This document shows, in pieces, positions 1 to 11,500 of a stretch of DNA of 64,000 nt; position 1 is the first letter of the stretch, and each line of letters starts with the position of its first letter. Below the pieces are notes generated by a model that was not told the DNA's origin, searched no databases, and was given only the letters and a program-made list of their open reading frames with translations. This DNA is from Brachionus plicatilis (taxonomy: Eukaryota; Rotifera; Eurotatoria; Ploima; Brachionidae). The stretch lies in the NCBI GenBank assembly GCA_010279815.1, contig QEOQ01000694.1:694423-758422 (forward strand), given 5' to 3'. Both the position numbers and the translations under genes were made by a program.

Positions 1-3000
1 TTGGATTTTTTAGTTTGGAAAAGCTGGTCGAACATGGTGAATAAAGATAAATTGATAATTGAATATCACCAGACGAATTTGCATATATTTCAGCAGCTCT
101 TAATGTTCCGTCAAACTGAAAAAATGTGTTGTATAATAGAATGATGCTTGTGCCAGTACTCAATGAAGCAAGACTGTTTGAAATTTTTTGAGGAACTTTG
201 ATGCCAAAGCCAAATAGTTCACCATCTTATAAAAAAATCAAAATGAAATATTTTAATTTAAAAGCATAAAAAGAGTTCAATATCAATAATAATAATTTTG
301 GAACAAGTAAAAAAAAATAAAGATCGAATAATATTCTTTGTTTTACAAGTGTATCAGTTTTATAATGTTACAAAATTGGTGTCTACCCGGTTTTGTTATC
401 AAACTAGTCACCTCCGGTTTGGTTGTCATGCGGATAACAAAAAATGTTAGTAAGGAAAATTGTTATAAAAAAACTTTAAAAATAAATATTTTAGAAATTT
501 AGGAATCATTACAAAAAATATTATAAAAAATTTTAATAAAAAATAATTTGAAAATTGTGAAAATTAAAAGAGTTTTTTTTTATGAGTGCGGGACATATGC
601 AATTTTTAGCCACCGGGGCCTATCATATTTTTTACGTCAAAGTAAAATTTTACTTTTTCAAGTGTTTCAAAATTTAGTAAACTTTATGTTATCATTAAGA
701 ATGTTATGTTATCATTTAAAATTAAGGTTTATTATTGAAAGGAACCTCGCTAATCGATTAAAAAAATCATTATCGAACTGTTTAAACTAAACAATAAATT
801 TTTGTAAAGATCGATTTCTTCTTTAGTCGATCAAGTTCATTTTTATTTTATTTATTCGAATTAACTGATCGAATATTGATATCGAATATATTAGTCGATT
901 TTAATCTACCAAGCTTCATGTTCGAAACATTTTTTTTGAAAAATATCATTACTTCAATGATATGAAAATATTACAAAGGAAAGTAATGTTAAATTTGTTT
1001 CAATAATATTTCAATAATAAAGACTTGATTTTTAAAACTTATTTAGTAAGAATTTAATTTTTAAAAAAAAAGCAACAACTTTAAAAAATTTCATTTTTAT
1101 CAAATTAAAATGGCACTTGAAAATAATTCACGACAAAGAAAACGTGACAAAATATCTTGGGTTTGGAAATTTTTTGAGTATGATAAAACTACTGAAATAG
1201 CAAAATGTACAAGATGTAGTTTCAGCAGAAAAAACAACAATTCAACAACTTATTTAAGAAATCACCTGGCTACACATGATATTTTTTAGGAAAAAAGTCA
1301 TGAAGAATTAAAAATTGCCGCAGCGTTTTTTTCCGATTCTGAAGAAGAATATACTTCAGTTCCAGTAGAAAGTCATTTTTCTGTTGCTGGCTTTATTCAA
1401 AATGAAGAAAGAAACCGATTGACTGCAAAAAATCTGGAAAAATTTACTTTTATAAAGCTTAATCGTTTTAGAAAAAAAAAAATAATATTAAAGATTTTTA
1501 AACAATTTTTTAATTTTTATTTAATTTCGTAACTTATTTAATGATTTTTTAAATTAATTTTTCAAGTTTTGTTTAGTTTTGTAAATTACTTATCTTTTTA
1601 AAATATCGAATGCATTTTTTTTTACACTTTTGAATTAGATTTTTTCGTTAATCTATTTATAAAATCGAATAATATTATCGATTTAACTATTCGACTAACT
1701 ATTCGAAAACAAAGGGATACTATTGTTCAAAATTTGTTCGATAGCTTTTCGATATTTGTAAAATTTATCAATTAAGTAAATTAAAATTCTAACAATGATT
1801 TTTTGATCGATAAAAATAAGACATATTCGATAAAGTTAAAATTTCATCGAATGTAAATTTAACCGATTTAATCGATTAACGCTTAGTCGACTCACGACCT
1901 TATTTAAAATATAATGTTATTATGTTTGATAACATTTTTCCTTGATAATATTTTTTGTTATCCGCATGATAACAAAACCGGAGGTGACCAGTTTGATAGC
2001 AAAATATGTTATCAGCTAATAACATAACCGGGTAGTCCCCAAAATTGGAATCGTCAGATAAGGTCTTCAAAATCTGTCTTAAAGGGTTTTTTAAAAAAAA
2101 GTTCATTGGAAAATCATTAAAATTTAATTGCTGAGTTTTTTCACTGACTTAATTTGTATCAACGGCTATGTGAAATTTCAGTATAAAAAGTAAAAACGTC
2201 ATAATTTTTTTCTAATTGTGCAAAAATGGTACTGTAAACAGTAAAGTATTGTATTCTGCAAATTTGCACAAACGAATTCTATGCTCTGCAAAAACTCCGC
2301 AATTTATTGCATATTTATATCAAATATTTTATTATGTTTGCATTTTACAGAAAATTGCTGATTTTTTGCGGAGCTTAGAATTCATTTGTACAAATTTGCA
2401 CAATACAATACTTAACTGTTTACAGTAACATTTTTGCACAATTAGAAAAAAATTATGACGTTTAATAAAAAATAAAAAATCGAAATAAACCGTTAACTTT
2501 TGTAAATATTTTTTCATTAAAAATTAAACTAATTTAATTCAGAATTTACTATTTTTCCCGATTTTTTTTTTCTCGTTTTTTTACTAAATTTACCATTTTT
2601 CCGTTTTTATAATAAAAATCTACGTAAAATTACGTAAAATTGCGGAATTTTTTTTTCATTTTTCATTTTAATTTTCTAAAAAAAAAAGAGAAAAATTCCT
2701 AAAAATCGCCATTTTTTCAGTTTTTTTTGGGCCTTTATATTTTCTAAAATTTTAGTAAAAACGGTTGGCAAGTTTTTTTTTCTATTTTACATTTTTAGAA
2801 ATAATTGCGTAATTTTATTTTAAATTTTAACATGCTTAAGTATTGAGTTTAAATTAAACAACGTGATTTCAAAATTTCAAAAAAGTTAAATAGAAAAAAA
2901 AACTTGCCGGTTTAACATAGCAATACTGTATATTTTGACTGATTCTAAGAAGTTTAAAGTTTTTTCTTAAATTTTGTTTTGTGATTGCGTTGCAAAGGTA

Positions 3001-6000
3001 TATCCAAAACTAAATCGTCTTTAAAAAATATATATGACATCTTTGACTGCCCCTAAAATCCGTATAGGGAACCAAACTACTGGACACTAATTTGTTTTGA
3101 AAGACTCAAATACCAATTTTTGAAATTTTTTTCTAAATGAATTTTTTAATTTGATAACTTTTAAAAATCAGAACTTTTACAAAAAAATATTATCATAGTC
3201 TTTAATGTTGTTATAAAATTGTCATTGGCGCCAAAGGACAAATTTTAACTCCTAAAACAGAAATAATAAAAGATAAAACAATTACAGTGCCGATTTGACA
3301 AGTGGATTTCTAGTAACGTTTTACGTAAGTTTACGTAAATTTCCGTAAAATTACAAGAAATCCTCTTGTCAAATCGGCACAGTATAAACAATTTAAAACC
3401 ATCAAATAAATAAACTTTTTTTTAATAGATTAGATAAATAATTCGCTTTTTTCAAAAATCAACATTGTTAAGTCATCTTTTATATTTGTGTCCAGGTCCG
3501 GTTTTTTAACAGCCTTTTTTTCTCTTAAATAATTATTTTGAAGTAATTAGGCTTTTAAAAACATCAAAATTTTTTATTTTAAAAAGTACAGTGGTACTAC
3601 GATAACTACATTTTACATAAATTCAAGTAAAAATTAATTATTATTATTATTATTATTATTATTTCAATGAACGCCTTGTAGGCAATGTAAAAAAAAATAA
3701 ATAAAAAATAATATTGCCAAAGAAAAAATCGAAAAAGAAATTTTTATTTAATTTTTTTTTTCTTGAATAAATAAATATATGGTAAACTTTAATTATTTTT
3801 ATTAAATTATTTATGGAGAAATAAAAAAAAACTTAAAATTACCTAGAATCGATTTTTCTATTGCTATTTTAATTTTCACGTAAATTAATGTAAAATCCAG
3901 TAATCCTAGCACCACTGTATTAAAGAATATTTCGATCCAAATTTTTAATTTTAAAATAAAATCCTTAATTGAGTAGTTTCACAAAATTAAGTTTTAAATT
4001 AAGTTATTTTTCTTTTAATTGTTATTTTCATTATAATATTTTTGAAAATATTTTTAAGAATAAATCTTAATTAAAAAAAAAGTTTTTTCAAACTGATTTT
4101 TTTTCGAACAGAACACTCTTTCAACCCAATCTTTTAAATTAATTTTAGACTACCTTCGTAAATTTAAATTTGTGTTTTTTCTTCAGAAACAACTCCCTAA
4201 TGCATTTCTACCCGATGTAAATTTTTTAAGGCGTCTTTTTCAGAAAACACTCTTTCAACCCAATCTTTTAAATTAATTTTAGACTACCTTCGGAAATTTA
4301 AATTTGTGTTTTTTCTTCAGAAACAACTCCCTAATGCATTTCTACCCGATGTAAATTTTTTAAGGCATCTTTTTCCTCTTTAATAAATATTTTGAAGTAA
4401 TCAAGCTTTTAAAAACATTAAAAAGCATAATAAGCATTTCAAATATGCCTAAGAGAAAAAGTTTTTTTTAAATTAGATTGAATCTTCTTTAAAAACAATA
4501 TTTTTTTTAAATTTGAATATTACCTTGAACTGTTACATTATCAGCATCTCCAGTGTTGTAATTAATATGGACGATAGTGTCTGTACCTTTGTCTAGAACC
4601 AAGTCACATGTAAAATACTCGTCACTTGGACCTAATTCAATACAATTTATTGTCAGATTCGAAACGTAGTCTTTTATTTTGGGTGATGGAAAATAAGCTC
4701 TATCAGACTTAAAAAATAAATTTAACTTTTTTTTTTTTTTTTTTTTCAATTATACCATTGAATCTTCCATTAGGAACCCCGAAGCTGTCGCTTCTAAGTT
4801 TGTTATTCCATATTTTGTAAAATGAATTTCAGCGGTCCCGCTTGGGTCGAGGTATCCACTCAAAATTTCATTACCACTTTTTACAATAACATTCCCGACT
4901 ATTGAAGATGAATTATATGAATATACCATCTTATCAAAAATATCCAAAGATATAGGGCTGGTAGTTGAAACAATTGTGATGCTCTAAAAACGAGATTAAT
5001 AATGAAATGTTATAATATTTTTAAGTTACAGTTCGAATAGTATACACAACTAAGTAGTCTTCATTTCCACAAAATTGATTGGAATCAGCTTTACATCGAC
5101 TTGATTCAAGACAGTCGCTATCCTTGATCCTAACAGAACTAACTGGAGGTGTTTGACGGCAAAAGCAAAATTCTAATGAAATTATTGCACTAAAAGAAAA
5201 ACCCATGCTACTGCAAGCTCTTGAACAAAGTTCTGGTGTTAATTGGCTTGAATCAAAATGGGATGCTACAGTGATGAATTCCATATTCGAATGATCAAAC
5301 TTATAGCAACCATAATACTCTAAAAAGCTTAATTTAAGAAAAGAGTCCTGCGAATTGACCTAAGGATCGCTTTGTATTCTAAACTCTACAGTCCTCCGCT
5401 CTGCCAACTCAGCTATCGAGGGATTTTTGGGATAAAACATGGTCTTTTAAATAATTAGCTAAAAATGAATATGTATCAATAGAGTTGAGTGACCACTGTG
5501 TCTGATCAAAGCCTTCGCTCAAAAAGGTACTGAAAAAGGCGATCTCCCTTATTTCCCTCCAGAATTGCTAGGGAAAAAATGTTAAATTATCAATAGGGCT
5601 AAAATATAAAATGGCATAAGTTATCTTCATAAATAAAAACTTTTAGCCAAAAAATTTTTTTGAAATTGATACCAAAGCGCTATAAAAATTAATAATTAAG
5701 AAAATCGATCTAGTTTTTTTAAATAATTTTAAGTTTTTTAACTTTTCAAAAGTCTTTTTTTCGACTCGCTGGTATCCGTAACGAAAAATTTGCTTACTCG
5801 ATTAAAATTTAAATGTACAAAATATTTCTTAGAAATGAAAAGAGTCAATTAAAATAAATGAATCTTCAAAAAAATTTGTAAATTTTTGTCAAAATTAAAG
5901 GATATACGACAAAATATGGTCGAGTTATTGAGCAAATTTTCTTTACTTGATGATTAAAAATATGTTTTGTATCTAAATCATATTTTGCCCTATATCACTT

Positions 6001-6581
6001 TTATTTTTAAAATTGGGATTTTTGAAAAGCAAAAAATATTAAAAAAATAATATCTGATTATAAATTGATTATAAATAAATTTGAAAAAAAATCATAAATT
6101 TTATGTATGTCTATTTTCTAGGATTTTTTGAAATTTTACGTCCAATTATCTTGATTTGCCAATCTATGTACAAAACAATTACTTTAGATGAATTATCTCT
6201 CGATTCATCATTTTCCAAAATAAAATCAATGCTGAAAAAAAGAAAAAAAATTTTAATTGATTAATTTTTATCTAGCTTTAATCAAAGTATTTATCAAAAT
6301 TTAAACAATATTTGTTCGGTACTTAAAAAGAATCTCTAATTTCATGTAAAATTGAAAAACTAATTTACTAAAGAAAAAATCAGTTACCAATTTTGAATCA
6401 TTTTGAATTAGATAATTGATAGTTTCGAATACAGAAAATAATTGAGATTTTTAATTTTTTAGTTTAATATATTTAATAAAACAATGCGATCATTAAATCA
6501 TTTAAAAGAAAATTGAATACCTTGGCAATCGATACCAATTGCAATGATCATTATTAAAAAGAATTTAAAGGAAAATTCCAT
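1..6581 (-). CDS. polycystin-1-like protein, N-terminal part (gene B, cut by window edge)
   Basis: I assembled five exons on the minus strand: 6521-6581, 5030-5319, 4756-4983, 4524-4707 and 1-225 (continuing outside the window). Phases agree at every GT-AG junction. Exon 1 encodes a signal peptide (MEFSFKFFLIMIIAIGIDCQ). Exon 2 is a WSC domain that opens with YYGCYKF and has the usual spaced cysteines, ending near FCGNEDYLVVYTI. Exons 3 and 4 are extracellular, and exon 4 resembles exon 4 of gene A in length, phase and position. Exon 5 is more ectodomain. The start codon lies 512 bp from the stop of gene A, on the same strand, so the two genes look like a tandem paralogous pair. WSC domains bind carbohydrate in other proteins and occur at the N terminus of polycystin-1. 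The channel half is not in the window, so whether the gene is complete cannot be judged. Intron 4 (about 4.3 kb) is packed with mobile elements. Confidence 0.82.
380..2040 (+). mobile_element. internally deleted hAT element with 8-bp TSD
   Basis: The inverted ends share tacccggtt and, further in, caaact-ggtcacctccggtt and atgcggataacaaaaaatat-type blocks (left about 380-460, right about 1940-2040). The flanking direct repeat aaaattgg at 372-379 and 2041-2048 is an exact 8-bp target-site duplication, as expected for hAT transposons. The interior carries only a BED-finger N terminus and a short hAT C terminus, so the element cannot move alone. It lies in intron 4 of gene B. Confidence 0.85.
1110..1289 (+). 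pseudogene. hAT transposase remnant: BED zinc finger, stop, then hATC tail
   Basis: A 59-codon open frame begins MALENNSRQRKRDKISWVWK and contains the BED pattern: aromatic W-x-W-K-F, then C-x2-C (CTRCSF) and L-x2-H-L-x4-H (LRNHLATH). It ends at a TAG. The same frame continues past the stop to about 1470 with an acidic stretch and a segment reading HFSVAGFIQNEERNRLTAKN, which looks like the end of a hAT C-terminal dimerisation domain. The catalytic core between the two is missing. This fits an internal deletion plus one nonsense codon. Confidence 0.75.
2194..2463. repeat. fold-back (palindromic) MITE
   Basis: The two arms, about 2194-2292 and 2368-2463, are near-perfect inverted copies. Both contain aaacgtcataatttttttct at the tip, then a gtaaacagt block, a gcaaatttg block and gaattct. 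The loop is short. The two ORFs readable on opposite strands here are by-products of the palindrome. Confidence 0.8.
3285..3382. repeat. 98-bp MITE with TA flanks
   Basis: The ends c(a/t)gtgccgatttgacaag are inverted over about 27 bp with a TA dinucleotide on each side (3283-3284 and 3383-3384), the pattern of Tc1/mariner-type MITEs. The centre is rich in acgtaa. Confidence 0.7.
3599..3917. repeat. 319-bp MITE with TA flanks and an (ATT)n tract
   Basis: The inverted ends cagtggt(a/g)ct and an inner ttttaca(t)-taaatt block sit between TA dinucleotides (3597-3598, 3918-3919). A perfect (ATT) microsatellite of about eight units lies near 3638-3661. I call it Tc1/mariner-like from the TA target only. 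Confidence 0.65.
4110..4376. repeat. 134-bp tandem repeat, two copies
   Basis: Two almost identical units start with acactctttcaacccaatc at about 4113 and 4247, a period of 134 bp, with very few differences. They lie in intron 4 of gene B, close to the acceptor side of exon 4's downstream intron. No open frame spans either unit on either strand. Confidence 0.8.
5348..5422 (-). pseudogene. tRNA-Tyr(GTA) pseudogene with intron
   Basis: Read on the minus strand, the 5' half matches tRNA-Tyr: acceptor CCCTCGA, D arm GCTGAGTTGGCAGAGC, then GGAGGACTGTAGA with anticodon GTA, an intron of about 17 nt after the base following the anticodon, and ATCCTTAGGTC. After that the T arm and 3' acceptor strand are missing: the sequence becomes AATTCGCAGGACTC followed by TTTT. 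The intact front and absent T arm favour a broken or derived copy. It lies in intron 1 of gene B, about 28 bp before the WSC exon. Confidence 0.75.
5429..6520. other. intron 1 of gene B, remainder; nothing recognised
   Basis: About 1.1 kb of AT-rich intron sequence. A possible extra exon at 6172-6218 has a polypyrimidine tract and splice-like ends, but direct joining of exon 1 to the WSC exon keeps frame without it, so I do not call it. Confidence 0.4.
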
Positions 6582-7093
6582 TTTTTCTCTAAAAAAAATT
6601 TTCTTTTAAAAATTTCGTAGTTTTAAGAAATATTCTTAACTATTTATAGCTAATGAATAAATGTAAAATCGAATTTAAATTAATGTTTTTTGTTTTCCGA
6701 TATTTTTTCTGGCAATTATAAAATACTTGTTTTTCGACAATCCCAGTCAAAAAATAGAAAAATACTTGGTATTTTAGACATTTTGTAGTTTATTGGGAAA
6801 AGCATGCAAACTTTTTTTAATTGATTTTTCCTTGTTTTTTTACTGAAACATTTAGCCATGAGACACAAAATTTCAAACAATTTTTAACTTATAAGCTTAT
6901 AAATTTTTAATTTTTTAGCTGATTTCAAAAACAATTTTCCAAAATGTAAACTAATGTTCAATTAAAAAATAAAATCTTTTTGAAATGCAATTTATTTTTA
7001 TAGATTTATAAAAAATTTAATTAAGAAAACACTCATCAATTTATCGCTTCGATAGAATTGTTAAGTAAACTTTTACACAATATTAAATAATTT
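6582..7093. other. gap between polycystin-like genes A and B
   Basis: This holds the 3' end of gene A and the presumed promoter of gene B on the same strand. I see a poly(A) signal for gene A (6991-6996) but no clear TATA box or other core promoter motif above the AT background. Confidence 0.45.
6991..6996 (-). terminator. poly(A) signal of gene A
   Basis: AATAAA on the minus strand, about 100 nt after the stop codon at 7094. It is the nearest canonical hexamer, but AT richness makes chance matches common. Confidence 0.45.
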
Positions 7094-8586
7094 CTATTTC
7101 TCTTTTAAAACTACATTTTTAGAAGCTTGTCTTACTTTATTAGTAAGAGTAATGGTTAAAGGTTTTTTGACACTTTTAAATTTATTTTTTCTATTTTTTC
7201 TCAGTCTTTCGATCTGACTTTGGTAAATGTAGTCAATGATCAGTTGTTCACCATAAAGCTCACCGACCAGGTCAATTAGTTGGGTAGATTTTTTGGGAAA
7301 TAGAGTCACATTGTCTTGAAAGGAGCTTGCTTGCACTTGACACATCTCAAGCGATATTTTATTATTTTTTCTAAAAATGCCTTTCATAAAACCTAATTTT
7401 CTAATTAAATAATTAAGAAAATCGTATTTGAAAAAATGATGCTCAGCGTCCTTTTTCACCATCATAAAGGTCTCATTCACTATTGATATTAAAAGATTCG
7501 TATAAATGAATACAATTGTAAAATTATAAAAAATAAAAAATGCAGGTCCAAGTATTTTGTGAGCTTTCATCAATGGATCTACTTGAAATTTTCCCAGCAT
7601 TATTTGAAAACACGTTTCCATTGATTTAACCATGGTCGAAAAGGCTATCATTTTGTCAAAAAAATACAAATAAAATAATTGTACCATCGATAGCCAAACT
7701 ATTAAGAATAAAATTCCAAAACTTATGAGCTCATCTGTAGCGCATTTAATTGTAGCTGCGAGCAAAGATAGACGTGGACTGAAGCGAAGAAGCTTGGCAA
7801 ATTTAAATGTGGTCAATCCTACACAAAGTGATATACTCATCGTGAAAATTTCATTCCAGTAAGTTAAATTTTGGAGTCTTATGTAGCCAAATCCAGATGT
7901 TTTATTGAAAAATTCAAAAATTTTGTTGTACAATAAATATCGGTGAATGTAAACTCCTAGGCAAAGCCAAGAAAAAACTTGAATAAATATTTCCACATAG
8001 CTCCAAGGATTTTTAAAGTAAGCTAAACCTTTTCGAAAAATCAAGATTATTTCTTTGATTAAAAAAAACACCACCATAATAAAATAAAAAATTTTAACCA
8101 GTGCCCGATAGGAAAATAATTTTTCAAAATCATTGTATAAATTAACTGGTTCCATGCGAGCCGACTTGACCAAATTTCCTGTGGGCAGAAACTCTATTAA
8201 TATAGTACTTACACACAGAAGCTGTACATTAGGATTAAATAATGTAAATTCGGCAAACACTGCTCTGGTTTTTCGATCTATCCAAGACATGTTTTGTAAA
8301 AGAGAAAGATTGTCATTCATTTGTTGCAATGAGCCTCTCAATTCGTAGACATATCCACCTCCAGAATATGTGTTGTATACCCCAAAATATGGATATGTTT
8401 CAAGAATTTCTGAGTTTTTATATTTGAATGCATCAAAAACACGATTTGTTTCTGATGTTGGAGTAAAATTTGAAAGATTTTTCGACCACCCGAATCCGAA
8501 GTCTCTACTTTCTTCACTAAAGAAACTGTAATCTTTTTCACAAAAATTAATTGAATTCTTCACATTCTTTTTCAGAATACAACTGT
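7094..8586 (-). CDS. gene A exon 20: polycystin domain end and channel pore
   Basis: This last exon begins with the end of the extracellular polycystin (TOP) domain. YSGGGYVYELRGS and WIDRKTRAVFAEFTLFNPNV are the strongest family signatures. Five hydrophobic spans follow, including IFYFIMVVFFLIKEIILIF and, after a short re-entrant stretch (ETCFQIMLGKF), a final FFIFYNFTIVFIYTNLLISIVNETF-type segment corresponding to S6. The tail is basic and ends at a stop. I see no EF hand, as expected for polycystin-1 rather than polycystin-2. Confidence 0.9.
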
Positions 8587-11500
8587 CTTTAAAAATATAA
8601 AAAAAAATTAAATTGCTATAAAAACAATTTTAAGAAGAAAAGTTATATTAATTGAAACCCTTAGCAAAAAGTGCCAAAATCAAGTTCAAATAGGTATTTT
8701 TCTTGTGGATTAAAAGTTAAATCAATTTTTTTTAATTTTTTGTGAATTGAGCGATAAATTTTAAATAGATATGATTTAATAATGAAACAATAATTTATAA
8801 GAAATTAAACTTAAATATTATCTTTTCCAAGAATCATTTAATTTGAGCATCGAAATTATTTAGGCTGATATTACATACTTGGACAATTTTTTTCTAAATA
8901 GATCAATTTATTTAACTTTTATACTGAAAATATTAAACTAATGTTAGTTGAAATTATTTTATTAAATTTAAAATATTTAAGTTATAAAATGTACAGTTCT
9001 AACAGATATTTGATAATGAATAAAATTAAATAAAATTTTTAAAGATTTTTTAGTTTCAAATTTCAAAAAGATTAAAATGCAGATATAATCATTCATTTTT
9101 TTTATTAATAATATAGCAATTTACTTAAAGCTTGAAAAAATAACCAGAAAATGCAAGGAAACTATTTTTGTGATCATAATTGGAAACTTTTTCAATTATT
9201 TCAAACAGTAAAATATGCAAAATGTTTGAATGGAAAAAAAACTGTGATTTATGTTAGCCGAAAATCAAATATTTTATAGTTATTAGTTTTCGTTTTTTTA
9301 TTAAAAAAATTTAGAATTTGTTTTTAATTTTTAATATTATAGACCACATAATGAAAATAAAAGCCTAAAGATGATCTCAATTAATTTGATTTTCAGAAAA
9401 AAAAAGTTAAAAAGCTAAACAATGCGCTAATTTCAAAGGTTATTCTATCAAGACCATTATTTATTTTTTTTGTTTTTATATTTCAAAGATAATAAGAAGG
9501 GTCTTGCCCAAAATGTGAACAGAAGTTCACCAAAAAATGTGACCATGAGTATCTTGCTTAAAATGTGAACTTTATGTTCACCAAATTTCTGTTCACAAAT
9601 TTTGTTACCAGAGTAAATTTAAAAAAAAAATTTAATTTTTCGTGAACTAGTTTTTTTTTATGTGAACATTAAATGTTAATTTTGATAAAAAAAAAATAAA
9701 ATAAATTGTCAAAAATTATTTTTTAATTTTTATGTTTTTTTGCTATATGCAATTTTACTCCTTTAATATTTTTCATTAATTCTCCACAAATCTCACATGG
9801 CACCGGATTGGCATGCTTGCTTAATGCTTTTTTTACTACATTCAAAGTCTCTTGTGAAGTTGATATTGCAGCCATAGCTCGAGTGTACCAAACCAATCTC
9901 AGAGATTTATTTGAAAATTTTCAAATCAATATTTTCAGTCATTATTTTTAATTTCTTTGTAAAATTAATCTTTTGGGATATCAAAGTTGATACATTAGCT
10001 TTTTGATTTAATTTTTTTTAAATGAAGCAATTAAATTTTTTAGCTAAATAAAAAAAAATAGTTGCAAATTTCAACAAGCATAACAAAGTAAAGATTTTTA
10101 ATTTTGTCTTAATTTTAAATTGAATTTTAGTGATAAGATATATTAAAAATTAAATTTCAGAGTCAGCTGAATATTGTTGATATTTTAAATATTTAAAATA
10201 AAAAAAATCAACACAAACAATTTAAAGACTAAATTGATTTGTTTAATTTTTGAGCAATTTTTATTTTAAAGTTCTAAATTATTTACTAAAAATCATGAAA
10301 ATTTTTTTTTTTGAATAACTAAGTTATCTTTCATCTCTCTGCTTAAAATCAAAAAGATTTATTTTTCAAGATATTTTAGTCAACAAAGTTAACACATTTG
10401 TTTAATTTAAAAAAAAATTTTATTTTATTTTCTTACCCTCTTTTACTCGTAACTGCCTCAGGATTCCATAACCAATCAATCTTGAATTAAAATCATTTAC
10501 AAATCCTGCAAGACCATAAGGTTGATCTCCATTATACCAAGGTTGGGCTCTTAAACCCTTCGAAAGTGTTTCTCTAGTCCAGGTCCAAAATTTTTCAGTG
10601 TTAGTTATTGATCTAAACTTTTCATCTAAAAATAAATTTCTCACCGCTTTTTGATAACGAAATGAAAAATTATCTTTATAAGCAAATGCACACATGTAAA
10701 TTAAACTCAAAAAAACCAAATGAGTCAATAGTTCTCTTGTAATAATCTTAAATTTCAATTGTCTCAAACGATCTTTTCTGGCCTCTAGCAATTCAATTTT
10801 ATCCAAATCTTTATCACTTTTGATCAACGGGATATTTTTTTCTTCGAACAAGTGCATATCATCTGATAGCTCATTTTCCAATTTTATTTTATCTTCATCG
10901 TCATCTTCATCATAATGCTTAGGCTTTCGAAAAATTAATACACAAAATATTCCCAAAAGAATCACTTTAGCTGGTTGAGTTAGAAAAATCGATGCAATCA
11001 CTGAAATCATTAAAGAAGAAAGCCATTTACCAACTTTTTCATTACCAAACTCAATTCCTTTAACAACAATGAAGAAAACGGATACACCAATAAGCAAAAA
11101 TGATATCAAAAATCCAATTATTTTAAACCACCAAGGAAATTTGAGCCCAAGTTTTAACTTAGACTTTTTACTTTGATTCTCAACTGGCAATTTCTCAGTC
11201 CTATCCCTTTTTTAAATTAATTAAAATAAAAATTTATTAATTAATAAATTAAGGACGAGGTAGAAAAAAACACATAAAAAAATTAAGTCAAAAAAAAATA
11301 AAGAGAAATTTGAAAAAATGGTTTTTGAAAAAGACAATAAAAACATAAAATTATGTAATGTAAGTTTTTAGAGACAAAAAATCATAAAAGTATTATATCT
11401 AATTTATTTTTGATCGAAAAAACTTATAAGCTCAGCCTGTACTAATTGTGCATGCTGTTTTTTCTTAGATATAGTTATTTGTTATGATTTAGTGACTTCT

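Noticed and set aside
548..790. 80-codon plus-strand frame
   Set aside because: It lies in the non-coding end of the hAT derivative and has homopolymer-driven composition with no domain.
2216..2517. Two overlapping frames on opposite strands
   Set aside because: Both are produced by the palindromic arms of the fold-back MITE.
6172..6218. Possible extra exon of gene B with polypyrimidine tract and splice-like ends
   Set aside because: Joining exon 1 directly to the WSC exon keeps frame and matches gene A; the extra exon adds an unlike sequence.
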